Shown here one piece after another: positions 41,982 through 50,959 of a DNA stretch of 64,000 nt. The DNA is from Thermaerobacter marianensis DSM 12885. Lineage in GTDB: Bacteria > Bacillota > Sulfobacillia > Thermaerobacterales > Thermaerobacteraceae. The notes beneath the pieces were generated by a model. It saw only the letters and a list, made by a program, of their open reading frames with translations, was not told where the DNA came from and did no database searches. A program made the position numbers and the translations under genes. Each line of letters opens with the position of its first letter. Position 1 is the first letter of the stretch. The stretch covers positions 1,364,001 through 1,428,000 of the forward strand of contig NC_014831.1 of NCBI RefSeq assembly GCF_000184705.1, written 5' to 3'.

Positions 41982-43898
41982 TCATCCGCCCGCCCGCCGC
42001 CGGACCGGGGCGGCAGCGTCCAGGACCTCCCGCGCCGCCTGGGCGATCCCTTCGGGGGTGAGGCCGAAGAGGGCCCGGAAGTGGGCGGGGTCGCCGTGTT
42101 CCACCACCCGGTCCGGCACCCCCAGGCAGCGGATGCGGGCCTTGAGGCCCCGGCGCGCGGCCATCTCCAGCACCGCGCTGCCGAAGCCCCCGGCCAGCAT
42201 GTGTTCCTCCACGGTGACGGCGTGGCCGGTGGTCGCCAGCAGGTCGGCCAGCAGCTCCTCGTCCAGGGGCTTGGCGAACCGGGCGTTGACCACGGCGGCG
42301 TCGATGCCTTCCCGGGCCAGGAGGCTGGCGGCCGCCAGGGCGGCGTAGGCCAGGGGCCCGTAGGCGATGAGGGCCACGTCGCGGCCCGCGCGCAGGAGCT
42401 CGGCCCGCCCGACGGGAAGAACCCGCGGCTCCTCCAGGGGCACGCCGATGCCGGTGCCCCGCGGCCAGCGGATGGCCACCGGTCCCTGTTCGTAGGCCAC
42501 GGCGGTCTTCAGCATGTGGCGCAGCTCGTTTTCGTCCTTCGGCGCCATGAGGACGTACCCCGGCAGGGGGCGCAGGTAGGCGATGTCATAGAGCCCCTGG
42601 TGGGTCTCGCCGTCGGCGCCGACGATGCCCGCCCGGTCGATGGCGAAGATGACGGGCAGCCGCTGCAGCCCCACGTCGTGGACCGCCTGGTCGAAGGCCC
42701 GCTGAAGGAAGGTGGAGTAGATGGCCACCACGGGCCGGAAGCCGCCCAGAGCGAGCCCGGCGGCGAAGGTGACGGCGTGCTGCTCGGCGATGCCCACGTC
42801 GAAGGACCGCTCGGGGAAGGTCCGGGCGAAGGTGGCCACGCCGGTGCCGTCGGGCATGGCCGCGGTGATCGCCACCAGGCGGGGGTCCTCCCGCGCCAGC
42901 TCGACCAGGGTGCGGGCGAACACGGCGGTATAGGCCGGCGGCTCGCCGGGCCGGCGGGGCTCCATCTTGCCCGTCGCCGGGTTGAAGGGCTTGGGGCCGT
43001 GCCAGGTCCAGGGATCGCCCTCGGCCGGCGCATAGCCCTTGCCCTTCTGGGTGATGACGTGGATCAGCACCGGCCCGCGCATCGCCTTGGCGCTCTCCAG
43101 GACCCGGATCAGGTCGCGCAGGCGGTAGCCGTCCACCGGCCCGAGGTAGCGGAGGCCCAGGGCCTCGAACAGCATGCCCGGGACCACCAGGTACTTGAGA
43201 CTGTCCTTGAAGCGCTGGACCCAGCGCAAGGCCTGAGGCCCGACCCGCGGGAGCTGCTCCAGCATCCGCTCCAGCTCCGCGCGCATCCGGGTATAGGCCG
43301 GATCGGTGCGGATCTGGGTGAGGTAGCGGGAGAGGCCGCCCACGTTGGGGGCGATGGACATGGAGTTGTCGTTGAGGACGACGATCAGGTCCGTGCCCAG
43401 GTGGCCTGCGTGATTCATCGCCTCGAAGGCCATGCCCGCCGTCAGGGCACCGTCGCCGATGACGGCCACCACGTGGTGCTTCTCGCCGCGCAGGTCGCGG
43501 GCGCGGGCCAGGCCGACGGCGTGGGAGATGGAGGTGCCGGCGTGGCCCGCCTCCACCACGTCGTGGGGGCTCTCCTCCCGTTTCAGAAAGCCGCTGATGC
43601 CGCCGGTCTGGCGCAAGGTGTGGAACCGGTGGAACCGGCCGGTGACCAGCTTGTGGGGGTAGGCCTGGTGGCCGGTATCCCAGACGATCTTGTCGCGGGG
43701 GCTGTCGAAGACCTTGTGCAGGGCCAGGGTGAGCTCCACCACGCCCAGGCTGGCCCCCAGGTGGCCGCCCTGGCGGGCCACCGTATCGATGATGACCCGC
43801 CGGATCTCTGCCGCCAGTTGGACCAGCTGGCCCTCGTCCATCCCCTTCAAGTCTTGCGGTCTCTGGAGCCGCGGCAGGATCTCGGCCAGCGTCCTCAC
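41982..43898 (-). CDS. dxs: 1-deoxy-D-xylulose-5-phosphate synthase
   Basis: DXS, the thiamine-diphosphate enzyme that starts the non-mevalonate isoprenoid pathway from pyruvate and glyceraldehyde 3-phosphate. At 638 residues it is normal length. Motifs: [18 protein letters not shown], the thiamine-binding [17 protein letters not shown], the transketolase pyrimidine part with [15 protein letters not shown] and [15 protein letters not shown]. The GTG start overlaps the stop of the OapA-like gene (GTGA). It belongs downstream of the OLE RNA locus, as in other OLE-bearing Firmicutes. Confidence 0.98.
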   Translation of the reverse strand: MRTLAEILPRLQRPQDLKGMDEGQLVQLAAEIRRVIIDTVARQGGHLGASLGVVELTLALHKVFDSPRDKIVWDTGHQAYPHKLVTGRFHRFHTLRQTGGISGFLKREESPHDVVEAGHAGTSISHAVGLARARDLRGEKHHVVAVIGDGALTAGMAFEAMNHAGHLGTDLIVVLNDNSMSIAPNVGGLSRYLTQIRTDPAYTRMRAELERMLEQLPRVGPQALRWVQRFKDSLKYLVVPGMLFEALGLRYLGPVDGYRLRDLIRVLESAKAMRGPVLIHVITQKGKGYAPAEGDPWTWHGPKPFNPATGKMEPRRPGEPPAYTAVFARTLVELAREDPRLVAITAAMPDGTGVATFARTFPERSFDVGIAEQHAVTFAAGLALGGFRPVVAIYSTFLQRAFDQAVHDVGLQRLPVIFAIDRAGIVGADGETHQGLYDIAYLRPLPGYVLMAPKDENELRHMLKTAVAYEQGPVAIRWPRGTGIGVPLEEPRVLPVGRAELLRAGRDVALIAYGPLAYAALAAASLLAREGIDAAVVNARFAKPLDEELLADLLATTGHAVTVEEHMLAGGFGSAVLEMAARRGLKARIRCLGVPDRVVEHGDPAHFRALFGLTPEGIAQAAREVLDAAAPVRRRAGG

Positions 43899-44653
43899 CC
43901 CTTGGGCACGGTGCGCGCGGGCACGCTGCGGCTGGGGGCGGCGGGCCGGGACGCGTCCCGGGCGGGTTGGGTCGCACCCCCGGCCGCGGAGGGGGCCGCA
44001 CCCCCGGCGGCGGGCTGGGCGACGGCGCGGGTCGAACGGCGGCCGGCGGGCACCCGGGCCCGGCGCCGGCTCCGGCGCGGTGCCGGATAGAGGCGCAGCC
44101 GGGTCCAGCGTTCGATGGCCTCCAGCAGGCGCCCCAGGGCCAGGAGCACGCGCCGGTGCTCGCGCAAGGCGAAACCCTTGCCGGCGGCCTTGGCCCCGAC
44201 CATCAGCCCCGCCACCAGGGCCAGCACCACCGGCGCCACCACCAGATGGGTGCCCCGGCCGTCCAGCCACTGCCCGAGGCGCAGGGCCACCGCCGCCCCC
44301 GCTGCGCCGGACAGGGTTCCGGCCACGTCGCCGACCACGTCGTTGGCGAAGGCGGCGACCCGGTCGGCGTTGCGGACCAGCCCCAGGGCCGCGCGGGCCC
44401 CGGCCTTGCGTTTGGCCGCCATGGCGTGGAAGGGCGCCTCGTCGGCCGCCGCGGCGGCCACGCCGATGATGTCGAAGACCACGCCTAGCGCAATGATGGC
44501 CGCCACGATGAGAACGGCCAGCGGCAGGTTGAGCGCCCGTACGGCGGATTCCGACAGGGGAGACGTGAACAGCGCCACCGCGAAGGTCAAGAAGCCCAGC
44601 CCCACGCCCCGCTTCCACCCCGGGGTGTACCGTGAGGCCTGACCGCGCGCCAA
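43895..44653 (-). CDS. oapA: OapA-like OLE-associated membrane protein
   Basis: A 252-residue membrane protein with four hydrophobic segments (about residues 17-36, 43-66, 106-128 and 137-158). Position, encoded directly between the OLE-like noncoding RNA and dxs, and sequence pattern fit OapA, the protein that binds OLE RNA and anchors it at the membrane. A DxxxD motif, reported as important in OapA, is seen as DVVGD at residues 105-109. Around it are the conserved-looking [14 protein letters not shown] and [15 protein letters not shown] segments. The last ~60 residues are an Arg/Ala/Pro-rich basic tail. TTG at 44653 has GGAGGG 7 bases upstream; longer frames run into the RNA and are rejected. 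Confidence 0.85.
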   Translation of the reverse strand: MARGQASRYTPGWKRGVGLGFLTFAVALFTSPLSESAVRALNLPLAVLIVAAIIALGVVFDIIGVAAAAADEAPFHAMAAKRKAGARAALGLVRNADRVAAFANDVVGDVAGTLSGAAGAAVALRLGQWLDGRGTHLVVAPVVLALVAGLMVGAKAAGKGFALREHRRVLLALGRLLEAIERWTRLRLYPAPRRSRRRARVPAGRRSTRAVAQPAAGGAAPSAAGGATQPARDASRPAAPSRSVPARTVPKG

Positions 44654-44737
44654 TCCGATCCCTCCAGCGAACCCAGGATTCGGGGGACAAAGGGCGGCCG
44701 AAAGCTCGCGAAAGCTCACGCTGACATGTTCAAGCAT

Positions 44738-44760
44738 AAAAGGGCTGCGGGTGGCAGCCC
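44738..44760 (-). terminator. Terminator hairpin at the 3' end of the OLE-like RNA
   Basis: Minus strand GGGCTGC, a 5-base loop, GCAGCCC, then TTTTAT. It ends 85 bases before the oapA-like start, so it would define the RNA 3' end, with downstream genes expressed by read-through. Confidence 0.75.
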
Positions 44761-45364
44761 GCTGAGTAAACGTTGCGGCTTGAGGTCTAGCAGGATTTCC
44801 CGCTGGCCGACCGGGCCGTCGCCGGCCCGGCGGTTTCCCTTTGCGCAGCCAGCCTGCCGCGTCGCCGCCGGCAGGGCTAGATTGCCACTTAGCGCGCACT
44901 GTAATCCCCAGCGGGCCTTCCCCAACGGGAAACAGCCTAGGGGTTTTCCCCGGCGGCGCCCCGTGCTTCCTAGCCCGTTTAGCAGGCAGGGTTTCAGGGC
45001 AAGCCGCCCGGCCGGGGGCCCGCCGGCGCGGACGGCCGTCTCGCCACCTCCACCCTGCCCACGCAGGGCAGGCTACGCTGCACACGGTCATCCCGCATGC
45101 AGGTTCATACCCCATGCCGTAGCCATCCCGGTTCCGGTCCTGCCACGGCCATGGGCCTCCGCGGGGTCAGGGTCAACGCCTGCATGCCGTTGCAGATCGC
45201 CCCGGCCCCTTAACTCCCAGCAGCGACCCCCGACTGGGCGTCGGCAGCCGCCACCAGGAACTTCATCGATGTGCCCATACGGCGGATTTTTAGGCCCGCC
45301 TTCAGAAGCACGGGTGCCGACTAGGATACTGCGCCACCCGCAGTCAAAACTTGAACCTTTCAAG
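44738..45364 (-). ncRNA. OLE RNA (ornate, large, extremophilic RNA), predicted
   Basis: About 630 nt of structured, noncoding, less GC-rich sequence between ispA and an oapA-like gene followed by dxs, the known location of OLE RNA in extremophilic Firmicutes. Size and gene context match the family. Stems seen on the RNA strand include CTTGAA/TTCAAG (45350-45364), ACTGCG/CGCAGT (45328-45344), CCGAC/GTCGG (45230-45244), CCTGCCC/GGGCAGG (45054-45072), CCTGCC/GGCAGG (44853-44875), CCGGGCC/GGCCCGG (44811-44830) and the 3' terminator hairpin. All reading frames are broken. The 5' end is uncertain and could reach 45615. OLE RNA forms a membrane ribonucleoprotein with OapA linked to stress and magnesium tolerance. 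The identification rests on context and architecture; a covariance search was not possible. Confidence 0.78.
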
Positions 45365-45694
45365 GATCGTCCGGCCCGTCGCGGCCCGCGCCGACGGGCC
45401 GGCACCGCGGCGGTATCAAGGCCGGCCCATCCAAAGGTCAGCCAAGATCAATCTTACCGTGGCACCCCGCCCCGGTCGAACCCCGTGGCCGGCTCCCGCG
45501 CCGGATCCGGCGGCGATCCGGCGCCCTCCCGGGCGGTGGACCCGGCAAAAAGGCGCCCGCCGGCCTCCGCCCGCCTTCGTCGCCCCCATCTCGCCGCCGC
45601 CGTCACGGCAACCGGCGGTCTAGCATAGCAGCGCGGTGCGGCCCTCGCAAGGTACTTCGCGCCCACGGGATACAGATCCTGCCATCGCCGAGCT
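45365..45694. other. Leader region between ispA and the OLE-like RNA
   Basis: 330 bp without a gene. It contains the sigma-A-type promoter at 45622-45650 and AT-richer patches such as AAGATTGATCTT (a perfect palindrome, near 45440-45451), and may include the 5' part or precursor of the RNA. Confidence 0.55.
45622..45650 (-). promoter_or_regulatory. Sigma-A-type promoter upstream of the OLE-like RNA
   Basis: Minus strand TTGCGA, 17-bp spacer, TATGCT, with TG one base before the -10 (TGCTATGCT, extended -10). Transcription would start near 45615, giving the RNA, oapA, dxs and tlyA their own start independent of ispA. Confidence 0.7.
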
Positions 45695-46621
45695 TCAACG
45701 CCGCCGCTCCAGCAGGCTCCGCGCCAGCCACGCCAGCAAGGCGGCCCGGTCGCCCAGGGGGTCCAGGCTGGCCACGGCGCGCTCCGTCGCCTCGGCGGCC
45801 AGCCGGCGCGCCCGCTCCAGGCCTACCAGGCCCGGTACCGTCACCTTGCCCCGACGCGCGTCGCTGCCCACCGGCTTGCCCAGTTCGGCCTCGTCGCCCG
45901 TCACGTCCAGGATGTCGTCCACGATCTGGAACGCCTCGCCAAAGGCGGTGGCGTAGGCGGTCAGCGCCTCCAGCTCCCCCTCCCCGGCGCCCGCCAGCCG
46001 CGCGCCCATGCGTACGCAGGCACGGAAGAGCGCGCCCGTCTTGCGCCGGTGGATGGACTGCAGCCGCGCCAGGTCCAGGGGCGCGCCCTGGACGGCATCC
46101 AGGTCGTCCACCTGCCCGCCGATGAGCCCCGCCGTGCCGGCGGCGCGGGCCAGTTCTTCCGCCACGGCCAGGGCGACGGCGGGATCGGCTCCCCAGCGCG
46201 GCAGGCCCGCCAGGACCTCGAAGGCAAGGGTCAACAGGGCGTCCCCGGCCAGGATCGCCATGGCTTCCCCGAACACCACGTGGTTGGCCGGCTGGCCGCG
46301 GCGCATGGCGTCATCGTCCATGGCCGGCAGGTCGTCGTGGATCAGGGAGTAGGTGTGGACCAGTTCCACCGCCGCTGCGGCGCGCCGGACGGCCGGCGTC
46401 ACCGCCTCCGGGCCCCCGACGCACCGGGCCGCGGCCATCACCAGCACCGGGCGCAACAGCTTCCCGCCGGCCAGTGCGCTGTAGCGCATGGCTTCGTGGA
46501 TGCGGGCGGGCGGGACGTCCGGGCCCGGCAGCACCTCTTCCAGGGCCCGGCGCGCGCCCGCGGCCAGGGCCTCGAACTCCGCCCGCCAATCGCCCGCCGC
46601 CCCGCGGCCGTCGGCCGTCAC
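45695..46621 (-). CDS. ispA: Polyprenyl (farnesyl) diphosphate synthase
   Basis: A 308-residue short-chain trans-prenyl diphosphate synthase. The first Asp-rich motif is HDDLPAMDDD (residues ~95-104), the second QIVDDILDVTGD; GGKLLRPVLV binds the diphosphate. The residues before the first motif (LVHTYSLIHDD) fit farnesyl/geranyl synthases as in Bacillus IspA (YqiD). GTG at 46621 overlaps the xseB stop (GTGA). It ends the nusB-folD-xseAB-ispA run; the OLE-like RNA follows. Confidence 0.95.
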   Translation of the reverse strand: MTADGRGAAGDWRAEFEALAAGARRALEEVLPGPDVPPARIHEAMRYSALAGGKLLRPVLVMAAARCVGGPEAVTPAVRRAAAAVELVHTYSLIHDDLPAMDDDAMRRGQPANHVVFGEAMAILAGDALLTLAFEVLAGLPRWGADPAVALAVAEELARAAGTAGLIGGQVDDLDAVQGAPLDLARLQSIHRRKTGALFRACVRMGARLAGAGEGELEALTAYATAFGEAFQIVDDILDVTGDEAELGKPVGSDARRGKVTVPGLVGLERARRLAAEATERAVASLDPLGDRAALLAWLARSLLERRR

Positions 46622-47094
46622 GGGGTCTCGCCTCCCTCCGCGGCCCGGACCAGTTCCGGCGCGGGGACCAAGCGGGGCTCCCCGTCTTCGTCCTCGAGCA
46701 GCCACTGGATGGTCCGTTCCATGGCGTCCAGGTGCCGGTAGCACCGGCGCACCAGCCCGATCCCCCGCTGGAACAGCTCCAGCGAGCGGTCCAGGCTCGC
46801 CTCGCCCGACTCCAGCTCCCGGACGATGCGCTCCAGTTCTTCCAACATCGCCTCGAAGCTCGCCCCACCGGTCCCCGAGGCCCCTGCCGCCGGCGCGGCG
46901 GCCGCCGCGGAGGTGGCCGCCGCCGCCGCGTGCGGCGGGGGCGCGGGCGGCGCCGGGGTCCCCTGTTCAGCCGGGCTTCCCGAAGCCGCCGGGTCCGCCG
47001 GGTACGGGGACAGGACCGCTCCCGGGACCGCCGGGGGCGCCGCTGCATCCGGGGGCACGGCCTCATTCACCGTCCTGGGCTTCCTTGCTTCCAT
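46618..47094 (-). CDS. xseB: Exodeoxyribonuclease VII small subunit
   Basis: The XseB core is residues ~79-140: SFEAMLEELERIVRELESGE (20 quoted), DRSLELFQRGIGLVRRC. It binds XseA to form exonuclease VII, which degrades single-stranded DNA. The preceding ~78 residues are Ala/Pro-rich; normal XseB has 60-80 residues in all. The ATG at 47094 has a strong GGGAGGAAGG site, which argues that the extension is really translated. It overlaps xseA by 28 nt. Confidence 0.88.
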   Translation of the reverse strand: MEARKPRTVNEAVPPDAAAPPAVPGAVLSPYPADPAASGSPAEQGTPAPPAPPPHAAAAATSAAAAAPAAGASGTGGASFEAMLEELERIVRELESGEASLDRSLELFQRGIGLVRRCYRHLDAMERTIQWLLEDEDGEPRLVPAPELVRAAEGGETP

Positions 47095-48446
47095 GTCCCT
47101 TCCTCCCGGTTGGAGGGTGTCGCCGGGGTGGTCTCCTCCGCCGCCACCCCGGCAGCGCCGGGGTGGACGGCCCGGACCTCCGCCTCCAGGCGGCCCCGCG
47201 CCAGCAGCACTTCGATGGCCTGTCCCGGGGTGACGGCGGTCGCGTCGGTCAGCACGCGGCCCTCCGCGTCGCGGGTGATGCTGTAGCCCCGGCGCAACAC
47301 GGCCAGGGGACTTAGGGCCTCCAGCCGGCCGGCCAGCCCCTCCAGCCGCCGGCGCTCGCCGGCGACGCGCCATACCGCGGCCCGGGTCAGGTCCTGCTGC
47401 AGCTCGCGCAGCCGCTGGCGCCAGGCCTGCACTTGCTGCGCGGGGTGGCGCAGCCCGGGCCGCCGGGCCAGTTCGTCCAGCCGCTGGCGGGCCTGTTCCA
47501 GGCGGCGCCGGACGGCACCCTCCAGCCGCCCGGCCAGCTCCGCCAGGCGCGCCTCGAGGCGCCCCAGTTCCGGCACCGCCAGGGCGGCCGCCGCCGAGGG
47601 GGTGGGCGCCCGGACGTCCGCGGCCAGGTCGCACAGCGTGACGTCGATCTCGTGGCCGACGGCGGAGACCACCGGGATGCGGCTGGAGGCCACCGCCCGG
47701 ACCACGACCTCCTCGTTGAAGGTCCACAGGTCTTCCCGGGCACCGCCACCCCGTCCGACGATGAGCACGTCCGCCCCGCCCCAGCGGTTGAAGCGCGCGA
47801 TGGCCGCCGCGATGGCCTCTGCCGCCCCCTCCCCCTGCACGGGCACCGGGGCCACCACCACGCGGAGCCGCGGGTGGCGGCCCAGCGCGACGCGGAGGAT
47901 GTCGCGCAGGGCGGCTCCGTCGGCCGAGGTGACGACGCCGATGCAGCGGGGGAAGGGGGGCAGCGGCCGCTTGCGCTGGGGGTCGAACAGGCCCTCCCGG
48001 GCCAGCCGCCGGCGGCGCTGCTCCAGGGCCAGGTACAGGGCGCCCAGGCCCGCCGGTTCCAGGGCGTCCACGTAGAGCTGATAGGTGCCTGCCGGCTCGT
48101 AGACGCCGACCCGGCCCTGGGCGATGACCTCCATCCCGTCTTCCGGTGTGAAGGTCAGGTGGCGGGCGGCGCTGCGGAACATCACGCAACGCAGGGTGGC
48201 GCCCTCGTCCTGGAGGGTGAAGTAGAGGTGGCCGGAGGAGTGGCGCTTGCAGCTGTTGATCTCGCCCCGCACCCAGACCTGGCGCAGGCGGGCGTCGGTC
48301 TCCAGGCGCTGCCGGATCCGGGCGGTCAACTCCGACACGGTGAGGACCGGGGCGGGGGCGCCCGCCGCCCAGGGGGTGTCGAAGGCGCCGGACGATGCGG
48401 GTTGCGCCGGCCCGGCGGACGCGCCGAAGCCTCCCATGGACGTCAC
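47067..48446 (-). CDS. xseA: Exodeoxyribonuclease VII large subunit
   Basis: XseA, 459 residues. An OB-fold DNA-binding N-terminus (VLTVSELTARIRQRLE, VWVRGEINSCKRHSSGHLYF in part) is followed by the catalytic domain with CIGVVTSADGAALRDI, LIVGRGGGAREDLWTFNEE and VSAVGHEIDVTLCDLAADVRAPTPSAAA (partial). A coiled coil and a short C-terminal domain (RGYSITRDAEGRVL) end it. GTG at 48446 overlaps the folD stop by 4 nt and has a GGGGGAGG site. Confidence 0.97.
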   Translation of the reverse strand: MTSMGGFGASAGPAQPASSGAFDTPWAAGAPAPVLTVSELTARIRQRLETDARLRQVWVRGEINSCKRHSSGHLYFTLQDEGATLRCVMFRSAARHLTFTPEDGMEVIAQGRVGVYEPAGTYQLYVDALEPAGLGALYLALEQRRRRLAREGLFDPQRKRPLPPFPRCIGVVTSADGAALRDILRVALGRHPRLRVVVAPVPVQGEGAAEAIAAAIARFNRWGGADVLIVGRGGGAREDLWTFNEEVVVRAVASSRIPVVSAVGHEIDVTLCDLAADVRAPTPSAAAALAVPELGRLEARLAELAGRLEGAVRRRLEQARQRLDELARRPGLRHPAQQVQAWRQRLRELQQDLTRAAVWRVAGERRRLEGLAGRLEALSPLAVLRRGYSITRDAEGRVLTDATAVTPGQAIEVLLARGRLEAEVRAVHPGAAGVAAEETTPATPSNREEGTWKQGSPGR

Positions 48447-49351
48447 GCCTTCGCCTCCCCCAGCGGCAACCAGGCCGAGAGGCTGTCCGGCCACCGCTCC
48501 TCCGCCCGCGCCCAGGCCGCTTCCACCGTGTTGGCCAGCAGCATGGCCACGGTCATCGGGCCCACGCCGCCGGGCACCGGCGTCACGCCGGCCGCCACCT
48601 GGGCCACCTCCGCCGTGCGCACGTCGCCGGTGACGCGCCCGTCGACCCGGTTGATCCCCACGTCGACGACCGCCGCGCCGGGGGCGATGTGCTCCGCGCC
48701 GATCAGGCCGGGCCGCCCCGCGGCCACCACGACGATCTCCGCCTCCCGCGTGGTCCGGGCCAGGTCGGGGGTGCGGGAGTGGCACACGGTCACGGTGGCG
48801 TCCGCCAGGAGCAACAGGCCGGCCATGGGCCGGCCGACGATGGGGCTCCGTCCCACCACCACCGCCCGGCGGCCGGCGGGCGCGACGCCGTACGCCCGAA
48901 GCAACAGCAGGATGCCCAGCGGCGTGCAGGGGACCAGGCGCGGCCGCCCCCGCCACAGGGCCCCGGTGTTGACGGGGTGGAACCCGTCCACGTCCCGGAC
49001 GGGGTCGACCTCCGCCAGCACGGCCTCGTAGTCGATGCCGCCGGGCACCGGCCATTGGACCAGGATGCCGTCCAAATCGGGCCGGGTGTTGAGCCGCCGC
49101 ACCAGGGCCACCAGTTCCGCCTGGGAGGTCCGCGCCGGCAGGTGGTGGACCTCGGAGTAGATCCCGGCCTCCCGGCAGGCCCGGGCCTTGTTCCCGACAT
49201 AGAGCCTGGAGGCGGGGTCGTCGCCCACCAGCACCGCCGCCAGCCCGGGCGGCCGGCCGAAGCGGCGCCGGAACCCGGCCGCGCGCTCGGCCACCGCCGC
49301 CCGGACCCGGGCCGCCAGGCTGCGTCCTTCCCAAAGTCGCTCCCCGGTCAC
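48443..49351 (-). CDS. folD: Bifunctional methylenetetrahydrofolate dehydrogenase/cyclohydrolase
   Basis: FolD, 302 residues, interconverts 5,10-methylene-, methenyl- and 10-formyl-tetrahydrofolate with NADP. The active-site segment is YVGNKARACREAGI with the conserved Tyr and Lys; GILVQWPVPGGID, VVVGRSPIVGRPMAGLLL and TPVPGGVGPMTVAMLL are family signatures. GTG at 49351 overlaps nusB by 4 nt and has an AGGGAGGGAG site. The nusB-folD-xseA order is as in Bacillus. Confidence 0.97.
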   Translation of the reverse strand: MTGERLWEGRSLAARVRAAVAERAAGFRRRFGRPPGLAAVLVGDDPASRLYVGNKARACREAGIYSEVHHLPARTSQAELVALVRRLNTRPDLDGILVQWPVPGGIDYEAVLAEVDPVRDVDGFHPVNTGALWRGRPRLVPCTPLGILLLLRAYGVAPAGRRAVVVGRSPIVGRPMAGLLLLADATVTVCHSRTPDLARTTREAEIVVVAAGRPGLIGAEHIAPGAAVVDVGINRVDGRVTGDVRTAEVAQVAAGVTPVPGGVGPMTVAMLLANTVEAAWARAEERWPDSLSAWLPLGEAKA

Positions 49352-50061
49352 CGGCGGCTCTCCCTCCCTGGACCTCTTCCCGCCGCTTCCTGGACGCCGG
49401 CGGGGGCCTTTGGCTGCAGGGTCACCGGTGGGGGCGTGGCACCGTTGGGTTCCGCAGCGCCGGCGGAGGATGCCGGCCCGGTGGCGGCCGGCGGGGCTTG
49501 GCCGGCGGGAACCGCGGCCGTACGCTCCTCTGCCGGTGCCTCGGGGGATGCCGCCGGCGCTACCGGCGTCCGGCCGGTGGTCTCCGGGGCGGCGGCAGGC
49601 GCCACGCCTCCGCTGCCGGTCGCCAGGCCGCGGTCCCGGGCCAGCTGGCCCAGGATCCCGTTGACGAAGCGGGCCGCGTCCTCGCTGCTGTAGCGCTTGG
49701 CCAGCTCCACCGCCTCGTTGATGGCCACGGGCGGCGGCACGTCGGGGCGGCCGGCGTAGAGGAGCTCGTAGATGCCCAGCCGCAGGACGTTGCGGTCGAC
49801 CCGGGCCAGGCGCTCCAGGTCCCAGTCGCGGGCGTACCGGGCGATGAGCCCGTCGATGTCCAGCCGGCGGCGGGTGACGCCCCGGCACAGCTCCGCGGCA
49901 AAGGCCAGGACCTCCTCGCCCGGATCGTACTCGCCGGCGGCCCATTCCAGGCCCGCCTCCAGCGGGTTGCCGGCCGCCTCCCACTGGAACAGGACCTGCA
50001 GCGCGATCTCCCGGCCGCGCCGCCGCGGCCCGCCCAGCCTCCCGCCGTTGCCTCCGTCCAA
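49348..50061 (-). CDS. nusB: Transcription antitermination factor NusB
   Basis: NusB, which binds boxA RNA with S10 for rRNA antitermination. The all-helical core is residues ~15-145 (GREIALQVLFQWE, RVDRNVLRLGIYELLY, AINEAVELAKRYSSEDAARFVNGIL in part). The remaining ~90 residues are an Ala/Pro/Thr-rich tail; usual NusB is 130-160 residues. The TTG start at 50061 follows GGAGGTGACG at a long 12-base spacing, so the exact start is less certain. Confidence 0.93.
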   Translation of the reverse strand: MDGGNGGRLGGPRRRGREIALQVLFQWEAAGNPLEAGLEWAAGEYDPGEEVLAFAAELCRGVTRRRLDIDGLIARYARDWDLERLARVDRNVLRLGIYELLYAGRPDVPPPVAINEAVELAKRYSSEDAARFVNGILGQLARDRGLATGSGGVAPAAAPETTGRTPVAPAASPEAPAEERTAAVPAGQAPPAATGPASSAGAAEPNGATPPPVTLQPKAPAGVQEAAGRGPGRESRR

Positions 50062-50171
50062 CGCGTCCCGTCACCTCCAGCCGGAGGCCTGTCCTGCGGC
50101 GATCCGGCCGCCGGTGGCGGCGGCGTGCCGCGCCCTCCCGATCCCGGACCCGTCAGGGTGACGTCGCGGGC

Positions 50172-50399
50172 TTAGGCCCGCCGGCTCCACCGCTTCCACC
50201 AGCGGTCCCAGGCCTCCGGCCACTCCCAGTCGCCCTCGTCGACCCGGGCGCCGAGCTGCAGGCCGACCCATGCCAGGGCCACTGCCAGCAGGGTCCACCC
50301 CAGGCCGAGCCACTTGACCAGCAGGGCGATGAGGACCCCCGCCGCGGCGCCGGTGATCTTGCCGGCATGGCGCTGCCAGAACCCCCGGCTCTCCTCCAC
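50172..50399 (-). CDS. DUF2273 family small membrane protein
   Basis: A 75-residue protein with two hydrophobic segments (about residues 16-31 and 34-49), beginning RGFWQRHAGKITGAAAG. DUF2273 proteins are usually encoded with AmaP and Asp23, as here. Their role is presumed to be in the Asp23 membrane complex, but this is not shown. The C-terminus is Trp/Arg-rich (WEWPEAWDRWWKRW). GTG at 50399 with GGGAGG; it begins 17 bp after amaP stops. Confidence 0.8.
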   Translation of the reverse strand: MEESRGFWQRHAGKITGAAAGVLIALLVKWLGLGWTLLAVALAWVGLQLGARVDEGDWEWPEAWDRWWKRWSRRA

Positions 50400-50416
50400 G
50401 CCCCACCGCCTCCCGG

Positions 50417-50959
50417 TCACTCCGCCCGCCGGCGCCGCTCGCCGGCGAACCGCTCCACCACCACCCGGACCTCCGTCACCCGGGCGCCGACGATGGTCTC
50501 CACCGTCTCCCGCAGCCGCGCCTGCAGCTGGGGCGCCACGTCGGGGATGGGATGGTCGGGCAGCACCTCGGCCCGCACCCACAGGCGGATGCCATCCCGG
50601 ACGGCCCGCACCCGGGGCCGGACCTCCCGTACGCCCGCCACCTGGAGCCCGGTGCGCCGGGCCAGTTCCTCCACCGCGGACAGGGCGGTGCGGACCTCGC
50701 CCAGTTCCGTAGCCGCCGAGAGGGCATCCCGCCGGCGGGGGCGCAGGGCGTGGTAGGTGACGTGGAGGCCGCTCAGGACGAACGCCAGCCCCAGGCCGGC
50801 CGTGAACCACGCCGGCTCTTCCCCGGCCGCCGGCGGCCAGGCGGGGATGCCCGCCCCCGGCAGGAGGCGGCCGCCCAGGGCACCGGCGACCATCACCGCG
50901 CCGACGACGGCCAGAACCAGCGAGTTCAGCACTGCCAGCACCGCATTCCAAGGGGCCAT
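50417..50959 (-). CDS. amaP: Alkaline shock response membrane anchor protein AmaP
   Basis: A 180-residue AmaP-like protein. Two N-terminal membrane helices (about residues 5-28 and 50-70) precede an Asp23-like cytoplasmic domain. The family segment LSAATELGEVRTALSAVEEL and the RPRVRAVRDGIRLWVRAEV strand are visible. In Staphylococcus AmaP tethers Asp23 to the membrane. ATG at 50959 has an AAGGGGG site. It lies between asp23 and the DUF2273 gene. Confidence 0.85.
   Translation of the reverse strand: MAPWNAVLAVLNSLVLAVVGAVMVAGALGGRLLPGAGIPAWPPAAGEEPAWFTAGLGLAFVLSGLHVTYHALRPRRRDALSAATELGEVRTALSAVEELARRTGLQVAGVREVRPRVRAVRDGIRLWVRAEVLPDHPIPDVAPQLQARLRETVETIVGARVTEVRVVVERFAGERRRRAE

Noticed and set aside
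43895-45115. A 406-codon reading frame for the OapA-like gene
   Set aside because: The upstream part runs through the structured RNA and terminator, and the TTG at 44653 has a good ribosome site and begins the recognisable protein.
44654-45694. Degraded IS605/TnpB-like element in the ispA-oapA gap
   Set aside because: Short peptide stretches looked vaguely like a TnpB end, but no zinc-finger or catalytic motif is present, frames are broken everywhere, and the location and structure fit OLE RNA far better.
44654-45694. TPP riboswitch controlling dxs
   Set aside because: The conserved CUGAGA and AUACCAGCGUAGGGA-type elements of the thiamine box are not present on the minus strand.
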